DNA of 64,000 nucleotides, from contig NW_004955404.1 of assembly GCF_000276665.1 (NCBI RefSeq), positions 32,053,323 to 32,117,322 on the forward strand, in the 5' to 3' direction. Position numbers and translations under genes: made by a program. The notes beneath the pieces were generated by a model. That model ran no database searches and was not told where the DNA came from. It saw nothing but the letters and a program-made list of their open reading frames with translations. Origin of the DNA: Chinchilla lanigera (taxonomy: Eukaryota; Chordata; Mammalia; Rodentia; Chinchillidae). This document shows positions 23,520 through 36,280 of the stretch, one piece after another (the stretch's first letter is position 1; each line of letters opens with the position of its first letter).

Positions 23520-23960
23520 CTGGTATACAAAGTATATTCAGGGTAGACAACAAACTTAAAAATAAAGGTAAAACAATAGAGTCTTGAGAAAAAAAGTAAA
23601 TGATTTTCTTGTCTTTGGGGTAGACAAAAAAAATCTAAGGATTTAGAAAGTCTGACTCTAAGAAAAAAATTAACAAATACTAAGTTATCAAAATTTAAAA
23701 TTTCTGCTTATCAAGACACCATCAAGTAAATAAAAAGACAGAGGCCGAGGGTGAATCTCATATGCAAGTACTTGCCTAGCATGCACAGGGCCCTGGATTT
23801 GATATCTAGCACAGCAAAAGAAAAAAAGAGACTGGGAGAAAATGTCTGCAAAACTGATATCCCACAAAGTACTTTTCTTTAGAATATGTCAATAAGTCAT
23901 AAATTCCAATAGGTTTTCAGGCAAAGAAAATTAGAAAGGAAGAAAGTCAATATAATTTCC
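23520..23960 (+). repeat. L1 ORF2 3' region remnant, interrupted by a SINE
   Basis: The stretch follows the sense sequence of the C-terminal coding part of L1 ORF2: 'TTGTCTTTGGGGTAGACAAA', 'TCAAAATTTAAAATTTCTGC' and 'TTATCAAGACACCATCAAG'. Beyond the inserted SINE it resumes with 'GAGACTGGGAGAAAATGTCT' and 'TATCCCACAAAGTACTTTTC'. It is full of stops and frameshifts and is a fossil. Confidence 0.7.
23741..23827 (+). repeat. ID-type SINE inserted in L1 remnant
   Basis: The body 'GAGGCCGAGGGTGAATCTCA', 'AAGTACTTGCCTAGCATGCA' and 'CCCTGGATTTGATATCTAGC' ends in an A-rich tail. It splits the L1 phrase that normally joins 'GAAAAGACA' to 'CAGACTGGGAG'. The flanks 'AAAAAGACA' and 'AAAAAGAGA' are a plausible target duplication. 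Confidence 0.75.
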
Positions 23961-24173
23961 ATTTTCTAGAGAGACGGGAAAATATATTTTTACTTATTAG
24001 GTAGTCAAAACAATTCTAAATGTATATAAGGCAAAACTTGAGTAATATAAGGAGAAATTAGTAAATCCACATAACTAGTTGTGTAATTTTCTCTCTGAGT
24101 TTCCTTTACTGCAAAATGAGATGATAATATGCATTATATATATGGTTATTATATATATAGATTATCATATAAC

Positions 24174-24174
24174 C

Positions 24175-24208
<34 letters not shown>
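24174..24208 (+). repeat. (TG)n(TA)n microsatellite
   Basis: About nine TG units are followed directly by about eight TA units. Confidence 0.92.
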
Positions 24209-24265
24209 GGTTGTTTCATGAATTTAAAGTACTTAGAATATCTGACAGGTAGTATGCTCACTATA

Positions 24266-24348
24266 GAGCTGGGGATATAGCTCAGTGACACAGTAAGTGT
24301 GAGGTCCTGAGTTTGATTCCCAGTAACAAAATCCAAAACCAAATATCT
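24266..24348 (+). repeat. ID-type SINE with target duplication
   Basis: The body reads 'GAGCTGGGGATATAGCTCAG', 'AAGTGTGAGGTCCTGAGTTT' and 'GATTCCCAGTAACAAAATCC'. The perfect 14-base direct repeat 'GTATGCTCACTATA' lies at 24252-24265 and 24349-24362. A short segment is missing from the middle ('GCCTGCCTGGC' is absent). Confidence 0.92.
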
Positions 24349-24362
24349 GTATGCTCACTATA

Positions 24363-27360
24363 ATAACTATCAATAATAAACATACATTCTTATTAAGTGA
24401 CTATATACCTTACACTTAAATAGTGCTGTAAGTCATAAGTTCACTGGTAATAACTCAACAATATAGTATATTTGGAAAACAGAAGAGAAATTTTACTGTT
24501 CTTTCTATAACTTTTTCTGGAAAGTGCTAAAGTTACAGCTATGGTACATGATGAGTTATGGAAAAGTAGCTAAGTATGTGCATTTATATGATGACTACTG
24601 ATTCCAGGAGAAAATATGATATTTCTGTACCATCCTTTCAACTTTGGGAGGAATCTAAAACTGCTCTAAAAATAGTCTTGAAAAGAAGTGCAGTGGACAA
24701 AGTTGTAATGCTAAGAGCCACAGAAACATCATGCTATCCAAGATCAACTTAAACTCTCCTTGGTTGGTGTTGGCTGGCTTATATATTACAAAAAGCCACA
24801 CAGTATGAAAAATGTTAAAAAGAAATGTTATGTAAAACAAACTACACACAAGAAATGTTAAATAAGGTGACCTCAGACTTAAAATAATCTTATGCATTAT
24901 CAATTGTCAAAAATGTGACCAGAGGTTTGCAAGAAACTGGCCTGCATTTCTCCCAAGAGCAATGGTTCATTATTGACTAATTCAATATTCATAGTGACCT
25001 CAGAGTCCAACTCTGAAAATTACAGGTTGACTTTGGGCCAGTGAATCTCATTTTCTGTCTTTTATATCTACCTGACTGTCTTTTTTTTATGACATTCAGG
25101 AAAAGTATCTCAGATTTTTTCTTTATTTCATTGATCCAATTTTATACGATCTACGTTCTGCTCTTGACTGGCCTACAATACAAATTCTACATCTTTGATT
25201 GCTGTTTTTAGACCCTTATCTTTTCTGATGATACTGTGAATATGTGGAGTACCCAAAGAACTTCAGTTTCTAGAGAGCACCATGACCAGAGCCCTTCCCA
25301 TCTCTGCCCTTGTCCCTTGTTCCTCATTTTCTTCTGGGAACTAGATAGACCCATGAGGGTCTGAAATTCCAATACTATTTCCCTTTTTTTGACCACCTGC
25401 CCAATGGTTTTCTGAGAATGGCTACCCTTGATTGCATACAAAAAAAGTTACTAATGTGATTGGCAAGGGGAGTGCAGCCACCACATCCTTTCTCAAAAAT
25501 TCTCACTTGTACAGAAGAACACACAGACTTGAATCTATGCTGGCACCTTTCGTTTCAGAGCCAAGGACAGGTAGTAAACACATGGCAACCCACTTTTCTA
25601 ATTACTTTCACCTGAGGGTTTCATTCTATCTTCAACCTCATGGTTTATAGGATTTTGCTCCTTCCCTACCTTTCAGATCAACTCCAACTGCACTCTCAGA
25701 GGATTTCCATTAAGATTTGGGATGGTAGTTATAATTTGGGTGTTCATGTATTTTTATTCTTTGAGTATTTTCTTACGCTCCACAAAAGGGGAAGTAATAT
25801 AGACAAAATCAGCCGAAGTTTTGTTAGAGATCATAAATAGAAAGGTTTCTTGGCACCAGACAGGAAACATACAGAGGAGAGAAGGTAGGTAGAAGGCAAT
25901 GAGTGGTCTAGGCAGCCTTAGGTAGTGAAGAGATGTACAGTTCAAGGACATATCCCCTGCTCAGCTTCACCTCACTGTTGCTGTACAGGACTCGTACCCA
26001 GGTATGACACTTCTTTATAATTTTTAAAGAACCAAGAGCCATTTTATACTTAATAAAATTTCTGTTTTATGTACAGCACAACAATTTTGTATCAAAATGG
26101 ATCCACTTAACAATAGTCCCATAGTAATATATCACAGAGAGACATAGTTTGTGTAATGTGCTCTACAATGTTCAAGTAATGATGAAATTTTCTGTGCATT
26201 TCTTAGAAGATGCTACTATGACTGTACTGAGTTTGCCAAACCAAGATTATCAGCTAAGCCTAGCGCTTCTGTTGCTATTTGGGAAATTCTGCCTTGTAGC
26301 TTGGAAAATTATTAATAGAATTTTGTTTCTAATAATATAAAAAGTTCCTACTGAGAATATTGCAGGATATCTCTGAGAAAAATCATTCTTCCCTGGAGGC
26401 AGATAAAGAGTCTGCATGTACAGCTTTGCATCAGTTTAGACAAAACTAGTAGTTTCTCCAGCTACCATTTATTCATTATCCACTTATTTTGAAGTACCTA
26501 CTCAAGTCTTGTTATGTGCAGGCACTGAAGAAAGTAGAAAGTAAGTAAAAAGTCCTGAGTTTTATGGATCTTACCTTTTGTGTGTATGTGTGTGTGTGGG
26601 GGGATGCATATGGATGAAGGCAGGGAAACATAAACCATAAATACATTGCTAAGTAATTGCATAATAAAATTTCGCATCCCTCTGGGGTGACTTGAAGTTT
26701 AATGTTCCTTTTGTCCTACTCACAGTGCCCCACAGGATCGGTGCTGCTGTGCCCAAAGATAAGCTGAATTATTAATCCTTTACCGCACTCAGTCAATGAA
26801 TTTCTGACACAGATTCCACTTTTAGGAGCCCTCTTAGTGGGACCCTAAACTGAGATAAGTATAGGCTTGTTGCAGTTATTGTGATGGTAAGAGCTCTTGT
26901 TGATAGCTACAGTGAGAATTGCTAGAATTGATCCATGGGGTCTATATTAAGTTACAATTTATATCAGATGACTAACGAGGGTCTTTTCTAGGGAAAGAGC
27001 AGTAGAGTTTTTTTTTTTTTTTGCTCTTTATGGACATTGAAATGTTTACTAACCCATATCAGTTAAAATGTGGTGTATAGTAAGTAATTTAAGATAGAGC
27101 CAGATCAGTGTCTCACCCAACTATGATACATTTCAGCCAAGTTTTAGACATTGCTGAAGACTGCATGGAGCAATAGCTGTGAGTTGTTCTGGAGGCCTCA
27201 GACAGCCTGGAACCATGCCCTGTTTGAACAAAGATGGGTTGGGTTAACTGTCTTAATCAAGGACCTAGTGGGATTGTATACTAATATGGAGAGTAAAATA
27301 CAGATATTCCAAGAATAGTAATAACTTATTAGCTCCCTAGATATCCACATTTCAAAGTTA
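24363..27360. other. unassigned sequence with minor simple repeats
   Basis: No gene is visible over 3 kb. A short TG-rich tract lies near 26579-26599 and a T15 run near 27008-27022. A phrase at about 26480-26530 ('CTTGTTATGTGCAGGCACTG') may be a MIR or L2 trace. Confidence 0.4.
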
Positions 27361-27364
27361 AAAA

Positions 27365-27650
27365 TTCCTTTACCAATTCATTAGATTTCTCATATAAGAG
27401 AAACCATGTGATATTTAAACTTGTGTGTCTAACTTACTTCACTTGACTTTATGGTCTTGAGCTGCATCACATTTCTGCAAATGACTAAGGTTTAGCCTTC
27501 GTTGTGGCAGACAGCTCTCCATTGTGTATAATAAATAACACATTTTCTTTACCTATTCCTTTGTTGATGCACATATAGGCTACCTCCATGGCTTATCTAT
27601 TAATAATTTTATAAGTATGCATGTATCACTGTAATACAATGTCTTTAACT
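27365..27650 (-). repeat. old L1 3' UTR fragment, antisense
   Basis: Antisense L1 3' UTR phrases appear in order: 'AACTTACTTCACTTGACTTT', 'TCTCCATTGTGTATAATAAA', 'CACATTTTCTTTACCTATTC' and 'GCTACCTCCATGGCTTATC'. It is well diverged, and no target duplication was found. Confidence 0.62.
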
Positions 27651-27734
27651 ACTTTGGAAAGATACCTGTAAGAGGAATAAGTGCTTTGAATGTGATTTTT
27701 AGCTTTATTTTGAAATATAAATGACAGAAATATA

Positions 27735-27925
27735 AAAGATAGACAACACGAAGTGAAGTGATATACCTTTCTCCAGTGGGAAGGGGATTAAGAAGGAGGG
27801 AGGAGGGAGGGAAGGGAGAGGAAGAAGATGAAAAAAGAATTAAGATGTGCTATGTACATGTACCAGTTCCTCACAGGGAGACTAATCGTATATACTGAAA
27901 ATATGTACTAATAAAAACAGTAGAT
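27735..27925 (+). repeat. possible L1 3' tail, sense
   Basis: A purine-rich GGGAGG tract (27780-27830) is followed by 'GTGCTATGTACATGTACCAG' and an AATAAA at about 27911, resembling the terminal part of old L1 3' UTRs. It follows an antisense L1 piece, so both could come from one 5'-inverted insertion, but no junction or target duplication was shown. Confidence 0.4.
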
Positions 27926-30900
27926 GTTGAGCACTTTGACTTGGATTAGAATAATTCAGATACACTGAAAAAATATTTCTGTAAAGCACTAATCATGACC
28001 ACACTTTTTCAGTATTAAATACTCTAGATTATAAAACACTTGCATCAGCATTTTAAAAAAATATCCTTGATACTAAAAGTGATTCTAGAATTATATCATG
28101 CTGACAAATATTTATATAAAATAAGGGAGTTTTCCTTTTAGAATGAAGAGATAAGAAAATAAGAAATCCTGTGTTTGCTGCAGAAACACAAAATCCAGCT
28201 CAACAACCAAACTTGATTCTAATTCTAAACAAACATATCTTGCTTTGCAGTCCTTTTAATATGGCCTTTGCGATACTTGGGATACCTAAACAAAAATTTT
28301 TGAGGCTTAACTGAAAAACAAATTTTCCTGGTATGTTGTATTTTTATTTGCTAAATCTTGTATCCTTGTAGTTCTATTTATGTTATCAAATATTTCAAGT
28401 ATTATTTCTGTAAATCTAATCTCTAGTTTAAGCAAATGCCTTTCATTTTAATTCCTAAAGCCATTTAAATAATGTAATTAAGTAAAAATATATGATGACC
28501 CAATATAATCTAATTTTTGAGGACATTAAAAATTATCTTTCAAATTTGCCTACAGCCTGCCTCCTTCGCTGCTAAGAATCTGCCTTTCTCCCCTACCCAC
28601 AGCCTGTGTATGTTTATGTCCACATACACCCACACATCGTACATCATATCTGGGGACTCTTCCAATTAAGCTCTTGAAAGAATATTATATACTAACATAT
28701 CACATATGTTTTTAAGTAAATAACATGTAGATGATAACCTGTCATTTCTCTCTGTTTGATAAATTTGATATTTATCTTTATAGAAGTCACTAATAACTTA
28801 GAAAATTTTAATTTAGTGTTATTCTTGTGAGTTTTTTCCCCTCTCTCTTGGCTGTAATCATAACACTTCTCACATCTTGGTCATAGACACAGATTTTGGA
28901 TGATCTGGCCCAATCATCCTCAGCAGAAAAAAAAAGGATCATTAATACTCTAGGAAATTTCTACCCAAGGACAAAGGGAAACCTTATCCATTAGCAAGTG
29001 GGATAGGAGACTTAAAAAAATGAAACAAACCTTTGAAAAATTAGACAGGGTCCTCTGACAAGAGGGCAAGGCTATGTTTGCTTGGGACAACAATTCATGA
29101 CACCTGCCCTTAGAAAGAATTTGCACAAAATTACTTAGTTTCCTGTCTGTTCTGCTCATCTTTAAAATGAAAATGCCTGCATTTTATATGAGTATGTCAG
29201 CTTTTTTTTTAATCATATCAGCTTGATTTTCCTTTTATGATAATACTTAGTTGTGCTCCTGAAGTTTCTTTGGATGAATGAGGTTTTTTAACAACAAGGA
29301 CTGCAGCAAACTTAAAGTCAAGCATATTTTATTCTCATTTATGCCCTCAAATTATTATTTCAGAATGAATTATTTTTTCCATCCACTTGATATCCTCTTT
29401 TATTTCCAGAAGCCTGAATTTGGCTCCAAGAAGCTTCTGACTTAAGAGAAGAAAGAAAAAAAGTACTGGAGTTTTCTCCTCTTTGAAAGGGGCCTTGCTT
29501 TCTGCTCCTGAAGTTCATGGATGTCGATGTCAAGCCCTTCCTCTACAAAGGGCTGAATATTGTAGTACTAAGATCAAAGACCAGTCACTGACCTGCCAGC
29601 TTGCACTGCATGAAAATATGACCTAGATCCCTGAGGGACCCTACTTTAGCCAGGGATGAGGGCTAACCACCTTACCAGTTCTTGGGTATGTTCTGAAGGT
29701 GTATTTAACTGGTCATTGCTGTACATCAATTGTTTTTTCAACAGGAAAATTTAGATGAACCACCTGCAATAAAGAAGCCTCAAGTTTGCTTTTATTTTCT
29801 CTTTTCTGTAGAGCAAGTAAAGCTAGAATTTAGCTTAGTTATTTGTAATTAGCCATAGTTTTAATGTTAGTTATGTAAATAATTAAGATGTAAATGTGTA
29901 TTTTCGGGTAACTCCTATATCACAATCAACAGATCATTGAATAATTTTCAGTAGAATATTTCTTTAAAATTATATGAAGTGTAATAGCTATTGAAAATAA
30001 ATGTAGAATTCACTCACCAGTAAGAAAGTTCAGAATTATATGCTTATGTATTTTTTATCATAACATTTAATTGTGTATTAAAAATGCATTACCTCTGACA
30101 GTAACAGAGTGAACTCTGGAGAATAAACACACCAAGCTGTTTCAGTTCTCTTAAACCACATGGAATTTGTGACATGAATTTGGCTTTGCAGCTTAGAGAA
30201 CCAGAGATTGCCTGGTTGTTGATGATTGGCTTGTCTATGGGGACTTGAGTTTGCTCTTTTCTTGTTCCAAAGTGTTCAAGTGTTTAGATGTAGAAGACAA
30301 TAGCATATACTCATATAAAGTAGGTAGAAAAATATATACTGATTGTAAACTATTGACAGAATGAACAAACTGTAAAACATCCTCAAAGTTGTACACTTAA
30401 GTAAACACCTGTGAAGTCCAAGAAACACCCTAAAAACCAGGGTGTAGAAGGATACAATGTCTGTAGGAACAATGGGCAATGAATTTGCCCTTTGGTTTGG
30501 GAGGCACTTGGTAGAGTGGAGGTGATTGGTTGTGAAACTGATGTGCTATGCTTTAGTGGTGAACACACTGGGCCCATCAAAACCTCTATAAACTTTAAAA
30601 GAAAGACAGATTTCTATACATTTTATTTTTATCTAGATAGAATTCTAAAGGCATCCACATAAATTTTCAGTTAGAATTAAATAATCACTATAATTATTGA
30701 GCGTAACTTATCAACTTAAATAATTAAGTATTAGACAAAATAATATACTACTTTACAGAAGTAAATATTAAAAAAATAAATCATAAGGCCTGTTTAGGGT
30801 ACACTAAGAAAAGTTTTTCTTGAACTTGTCAACTTCCACAGTAACAAGCTCCTGACATAATATGTTTTAAGAGAACAAAGTTTTTTTCTCAAGTGGAACA

Positions 30901-33900
30901 GTTTGTACTTTGTAATATATAGTTATTTTGAAAGTGTCCTATTATGCAACTGACTATAACAGCACTGGTCAAAAATGAAAAGGGTACCTGCAAGATGGGT
31001 TACAGGACCCAATGGACACTAGGAATAAAAGTGCAGGTACTTTGTAGCAAGTACCTTTGCTATGGATCGCCTCCCTCTTATGAACCAAATGTCCAGGAGG
31101 GACGGTTCCATTCCTTTCGGGAATTAGAGGAGGAATGACAGACACATTGAGGTGATTTCACTTGTGCAAGTTTAGGCAGAAAATCTCTTCCTCCATATAA
31201 ATTCAAGCTAGTGATGAAAACATGATATCTCTCTAAAAGAGAACAGGATTTGAAGCCAATTTTATTCTTCACTAATATCTGTAAACATAAAAAAATACAC
31301 CTAAAATTGAAATTTGCATTAGCAACTTAATGAGGTTAACATGGAACTTTGTGTCAAGGCAAAATTTATATACTCTATTAGTTACCAATAACAAATCAGC
31401 ATTACTCATTTATAATTTCCAATAAACTTTCCAACTGTAGCAAGACATTTATTCAGAATTGCTATTCATTACTATCCTAATACATGAATGAATACTGTTA
31501 GAGACCATATAACAATTCTTCTGAAAAATGCTTTTTCTGTGCAGTAAAAAGAATGCAATGTAGAACTGTTAAATTATGCTGTCAAGGGAGTTTATATTTT
31601 TCTTTACATTAAGACTAGAAGACAAGGTATCTTTCAGAGAATATAAACAATAATAATAGTTTCTAACACATCAGAATTTTGCTATAACTTCCTACTAGTT
31701 AATTCCCTAAGCAATGACACTTCTCTTTTTAAAGATATATTTATCATATTGGCCACAAAACTTTCTCTTATTTGAGCCTTGGGCCTCTTGCATTTCTCTA
31801 GATTAGAAGTGATGAACTTTAGTTAACCAAAAATCCCAATGGTAAAGGGATTTTTGTGAAGGGCTGTGATTAAAACCCAGCTATTTCATTCTCTACATAT
31901 TCTATAGTCAGTGTCAGAGCCTTTCTGAAAATCTTTGTTACTTTTATGATTATCTAGTTTTCTCAAGGGAGATGGTTTTTCCGTGGAAGGAATTAAATGT
32001 ACATTAGCAAGTCTGACCCTTTAGGGTAAGTTTACACTAGCGCTGTTAGCTCTTGGATAAAATCTGTAAGACTTAGAGCAGGAATTAAGATTTCATATAT
32101 AGACCTCAATCTCTCAGGGCATTATAAATCATTAAAACAGTCCTGGGGGCAGACTCAGGGCCTATGAGGGTCTTACAAATACCTTTTTGGGTGTGGCTTC
32201 AATGGTGATATTTAACAAAGAAACTATGATTTTGGAGCCAGATGAAATGCTTCATTTCATGTGCTTGAAAATCTACATGGAAATGCTGGAGATCGGTTGT
32301 TATGTGTGTATTTATGTGCTTCACACTGAATTGTTTGCACCTTATAAATCCAAAAAGTACAATTTACAGTTGTTATGCAAATATAATTCATAAAATGTTT
32401 TCCAAAAGGAGTTTTGTAAGTGTTTTCCTCAGGAAATTTATTTTCTTTTTCCTGAAGATCTCATCCAAAAGTGTATGAAAAGAATTTAGTAGTTAATTCT
32501 TTTGAAAAAATTGGAATATTTCCCTTCTTTTGGGAAATACAACATCCTATGCAAAGCTGTTGTATGCTCATTCAGCTCCAAAATATTTCTATTAAATTTA
32601 TATCAAATTAAATGTTTTTGAAGGGAGAAACAAAAATGGCAGAATTCAGACTTGATAGATGGTGTAGTAGGGGTGTATCAGTCAGATTTGTGGAGAGATA
32701 AATATGAAATTAAATACCCACCCTCACAGATTGTGAGCTTCGGTAGTGCTGAGGACAATACAGTATTATATTCCCTTTCTGTAGTTGCTTGTGTCATCAG
32801 ATACCTTTTCTCCCACCTCTATCTCACAGTGTACTTGAACAGAGTCACTAGTCAAACCCTGAGGACAAATCTGTGTTTATAATGAGTAAACTCGTGAAGG
32901 TCAATGAATGTTCATTATCCACTGTGCTCTGCTTTCTCAGATATGTGCATTTGAGAATAGCATAATAGTTTTGGGGACCTACTCAGACCTCCAGAGTGGG
33001 TATAAGGATTATTTTAAAATGAAAACATTTGGGTTAAATAAAATGCAGAAAAAAAATCATATTTAAACTTCCCTTATCTGACTAAAGCAGAATCTCCAGA
33101 CAATACAGCTGTCACTAACTCTCCTCCAAGGGAGTTTCCTGTAGAACTCAACTTCCCTGGAGACAGGCTCTCTGTTTCCATAAAGTATCAAAAGCCAGAA
33201 CTTTACGTTCCAAACCTTTGTGCAGAAGCCTTCATCCCCCATATCCATACACTTTAACTTAGTTACATAAACCTTTTATCCTGCCTGCTGATTGAATTAG
33301 TCATCACCAAGTATGCGTAAAGAAACCTTGTCTTTTCTCCCTATGGTCTATTGTCAACTTATTTGCAGAGTCCCATATACTGGTCTGAAGTTGGAAGAAG
33401 AAAGTTCTCCTCCTAATGTTTTATGTAAAGTGATGCGCCATGCCACAGAGAGATTACACGGGAGGTTCTCCTTGGTAGCACTTCTGGGAAACTATGCTTT
33501 TATAGATTGATTCTTTCTTTCCAAACTGTTTTTGCTATTGTTGCTATTGTTTCATACCTGTGGGGCAGTTATAACCCAAAGAGTCAGTCATCATTTGCAT
33601 TGCTAAGCAAGAGAGAATTTGCACAGTATTTCATGTAATAACTGCTTCATACATATGAAGCAGTAATTGTGCTTATATTTTTAGGGAATTGGTTTTATGA
33701 TAACAAGGTTAACATTAGCCTGTTTCAGAACATTGTTGTGATAGGTTACTGTACAGGGATTGCTAACCCAAGGCAGGGAACATCTGGCCCTCACTCCTCC
33801 CTCCTCTCCATACAAAGCAAAATAAAGTCCCACTTTATAGTCCCACTGATCAAGTATTGGCTATGGGGAAAATTACTGTAGCAATTAGGTAAAAAGGAAT

Positions 33901-34215
33901 AAAGTATATGGTCCCTCAAAGCCTTAACTGCAGACAAGGTAGCTTGATGGTTATCACACAAAATAGAATGAATTTTTGAAGTATAAGTAAAAGCTAAAAG
34001 GAGGATCTAGGGAAAACAAGGATCAAAGGTTCACAAAGTCCTTACGGGGAGTGAGGAGCTGGCCACACTCAGAAGGAAAGCACTTTCATCAGAAATACAC
34101 AGTTCAGGAAGTAGCTAAAAATTCATTTGTTCTGGCACCAGTTTGCTTTAACCTTGAAAATTCCTCCAGAAGTAGCAGCTAATTTTTTCCACATTTGCTT
34201 TCCTTAAAATATTTC
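27926..34215. other. 6.3 kb of unassigned A+T-rich sequence
   Basis: I see no gene and no repeat I can name in this, the longest repeat-poor stretch of the window. Short perfect inverted repeats occur: a 10-base stem with a 4-base loop at 33641-33664 and an 8-base stem near 32518-32540. Small frames such as 28950-29159 and 33313-33510 have no recognisable motif. Confidence 0.4.
33641..33664. other. short perfect hairpin
   Basis: The arm 'ACTGCTTCAT' and its exact reverse complement 'ATGAAGCAGT' are separated by the 4-base loop ACAT. No adjacent element explains it. It is too short for a microRNA precursor on its own. Confidence 0.6.
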
Positions 34216-34221
34216 AACTCC

Positions 34222-34902
34222 ATTCCCTCATCCCAGTTGCCCCTTCTCCTTGAGCAATTTCTTTCCCTTTCACAGTATCTATTGTATCTTTCAGGTTTTA
34301 TTTACTCTCTCAGACTCCTACACTAGGGAGACAATATGTTTACACATGCAGGTCTAATTTATTTCACTTATGAGTATGGTCTCTAGTTGCATCCATTTAC
34401 CTATAAAAGCCTTAGTTTATCTTTCTTTATAGCTGAGTAATAGAAAGAAAGAAGAAAGGGGAAAATATATATGTATATACCAGGATAGCAGGGGTAATTG
34501 AACTGCTGATGTCTATTGGTTTATTGAAAGGAACAGTTAATGCTTAAATCTTTTTTTTTTTACCAGTTTTGCATGCTTATATATGGTAATCTGAACAACT
34601 AATTTGAAGACAGCAATATGCAATATAACAACCATTGTTGAATTCCTACCATCTTGATTAGTGAAACTCTGTATCATTTCTAATGTTTTTTATTCTTTTT
34701 TATTCTCTTTAATTATTTCATTAATCTTGCATTCTTACATCTGGAAATCTAGCAACTTCCTTAAAGAGAACAATATGTAATATAACAACCACCTGTTAAT
34801 TTCCTATCATCTTGTTTTGAAATTCTGTATCATTTTTGTATTGTTTTTATCTTTGTTGTGGTTATTTTGTTTTCTCTCCCCCTTTAAAATAAAAAAAAAA
34901 AA
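34222..34902 (+). repeat. 5'-truncated, 5'-inverted L1
   Basis: From about 34222 to 34442 the plus strand reads antisense L1 3' UTR ('CCCTCATCCCAGTTGCCCC', 'ATTTATTTCACTTATGAGTA', 'ATCTTTCTTTATAGCTGAG'). From about 34443 to 34902 it reads sense ('GAAAGAAAGAAGAAAGGGG', 'GGTTTATTGAAAGGAACAGT') and ends with AAAATAAA and a poly(A) tail. In L1 coordinates the two pieces are adjacent, so this is one insertion with an inverted 5' part, the twin-priming outcome. The sense part carries two copies of a roughly 157-base unit. The flanks show no clear target duplication. Confidence 0.82.
34611..34885 (+). repeat. tandem units of L1 3' UTR, sense
   Basis: The word 'CAATATG.AATATAACAACCA' recurs at 34614 and 34771, giving a period of 157 bases. 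Each unit ends with a variant of 'CTGTATCATTT'. The units correspond to those found antisense at 38422-38720. Confidence 0.75.
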
Positions 34903-35279
34903 TGTTTCCACCCTGGCTTTGTAACGGGGACTCTGTTGCCTCTGTGTAGCAGAGAGAGGGATATAAATGTCTAAAGAAAAGGGAGAAGTTCTCAAGCAGT
35001 TCTGTAGCTAAATTTATTGGTTTTCCTTTCAGAAATTTCTTTTCCTCATGTATCCCATGCTCTTTTGTTTTGTTGTTTGCTTTTATGAAAAAAATGTAAA
35101 AAAAAATCTCATGACAAAACAATGGGAGAATAACAATGGTTAATTCATTGAGCACTCATCTTTAAAGTAGTTCCTCAGTGTACAAGGTATGGGCTTATCA
35201 AATTCTCCAAGCTATATTAACACAAACCTTTCTTTTCAATGAACTAAGAGAAACTAGTAGTACAACTATCTTGTATTTT

Positions 35280-36280
35280 TTTATGTGTGTTTACTTTTTT
35301 AATTTTAAAAATAAAAGAAGGAAAACATTAACAGACAGACAACCATTTACAAAATAGCAAAAGAACAATACAAACAATACAGAGTTACAAACAAAGTGGT
35401 AGGAAATTAACAATCCTTGTTGCATTGCATATTGATATCTTCAAAGTGGTTTCTCAGGAAAACAGAGACATGCAATATTGATCAATCAAGGAATCATTAA
35501 CTGTTTCTTTTAAGACGTAGTTTAGTTATGTTAACTATTCTGTATATACATACATACAAAATTTCTCCTTCTTTCTCTTCTTTTCCCACGTCCCAGTTGC
35601 CCTTTACCCTTGAGCATTTTCCTTTCGTTTCACAAGGTCTATCATATCTCCTAGTTTTTATTCACTCTTTCAGGTTTTTACACTAGTGAGACAATGCAGT
35701 GCTTGCACATGCAGGTCTGATTTATTTCACTTATGAGTATGGTCTCTAGTTGTGACCATTTNNNNNNNNNNNNNNNNNNNNNNNNNNNNNNNNNNNNNNN
35801 NNNNNNNNNNNNNNNNNNNNNNNNNNNNNNNNNNNNNNNNNNNNNNNNNNNNNNNNNNNNNNNNNNNNNNNNNNNNNNNNNNNNNNNNNNNNNNNNNNNN
35901 NNNNNNNNNNNNNNNNNNNNNNNNNNNNNNNNNNNNNNNNNNNNNNNNNNNNNNNNNNNNNNNNNNNNNNNNNNNNNNNNNNNNNNNNNNNNNNNNNNNN
36001 NNNNNNNNNNNNNNNNNNNNNNNNNNNNNNNNNNNNNNNNNNNNNNNNNNNNNNNNNNNNNNNNNNNNNNNNNNNNNNNNNNNNNNNNNNNNNNNNNNNN
36101 NNNNNNNNNNNNNNNNNNNNNNNNNNNNNNNNNNNNNNNNNNNNNNNNNNNNNNNNNNNNNNNNNNNNNNNNNNNNNNNNNNNNNNNNNNNNNNNNNTGG
36201 AATCTCAATGTTGTTTTAATTTGCATTTCTTGAATGACTAATGATGTTGAACATTTTCTCAAGCATTTATTTGCCATTTG
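35280..36280 (-). repeat. 5'-truncated L1 spanning the assembly gap
   Basis: The T-rich left end is the antisense poly(A) tail. It is followed by antisense 3' UTR ('GTTGCATTGCATATTGATAT', 'CCCAGTTGCCCTTTACCCT', 'TTATTTCACTTATGAGTATG') up to the gap. After the gap 'TAATTTGCATTTCTTGAATG' and 'CTAATGATGTTGAACATTTT' continue the same antisense L1. The perfect 15-base duplication 'ACTATCTTGTATTTT' at 35265-35279 and 36281-36295 bounds the insertion. Only one copy of the tandem 3' UTR unit is present here. Confidence 0.92.
35762..36197. other. assembly gap (436 N)
   Basis: A run of 436 undetermined bases lies inside a minus-strand L1. The frames that appear to cross it are artefacts. The missing sequence should mainly be L1 3' UTR or ORF2, judged from both gap edges. 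Confidence 0.98.

Noticed and set aside
35678..36277. Long open frames of up to 199 codons
   Set aside because: They exist only because the 436 N bases are read as open. The flanks are antisense L1.
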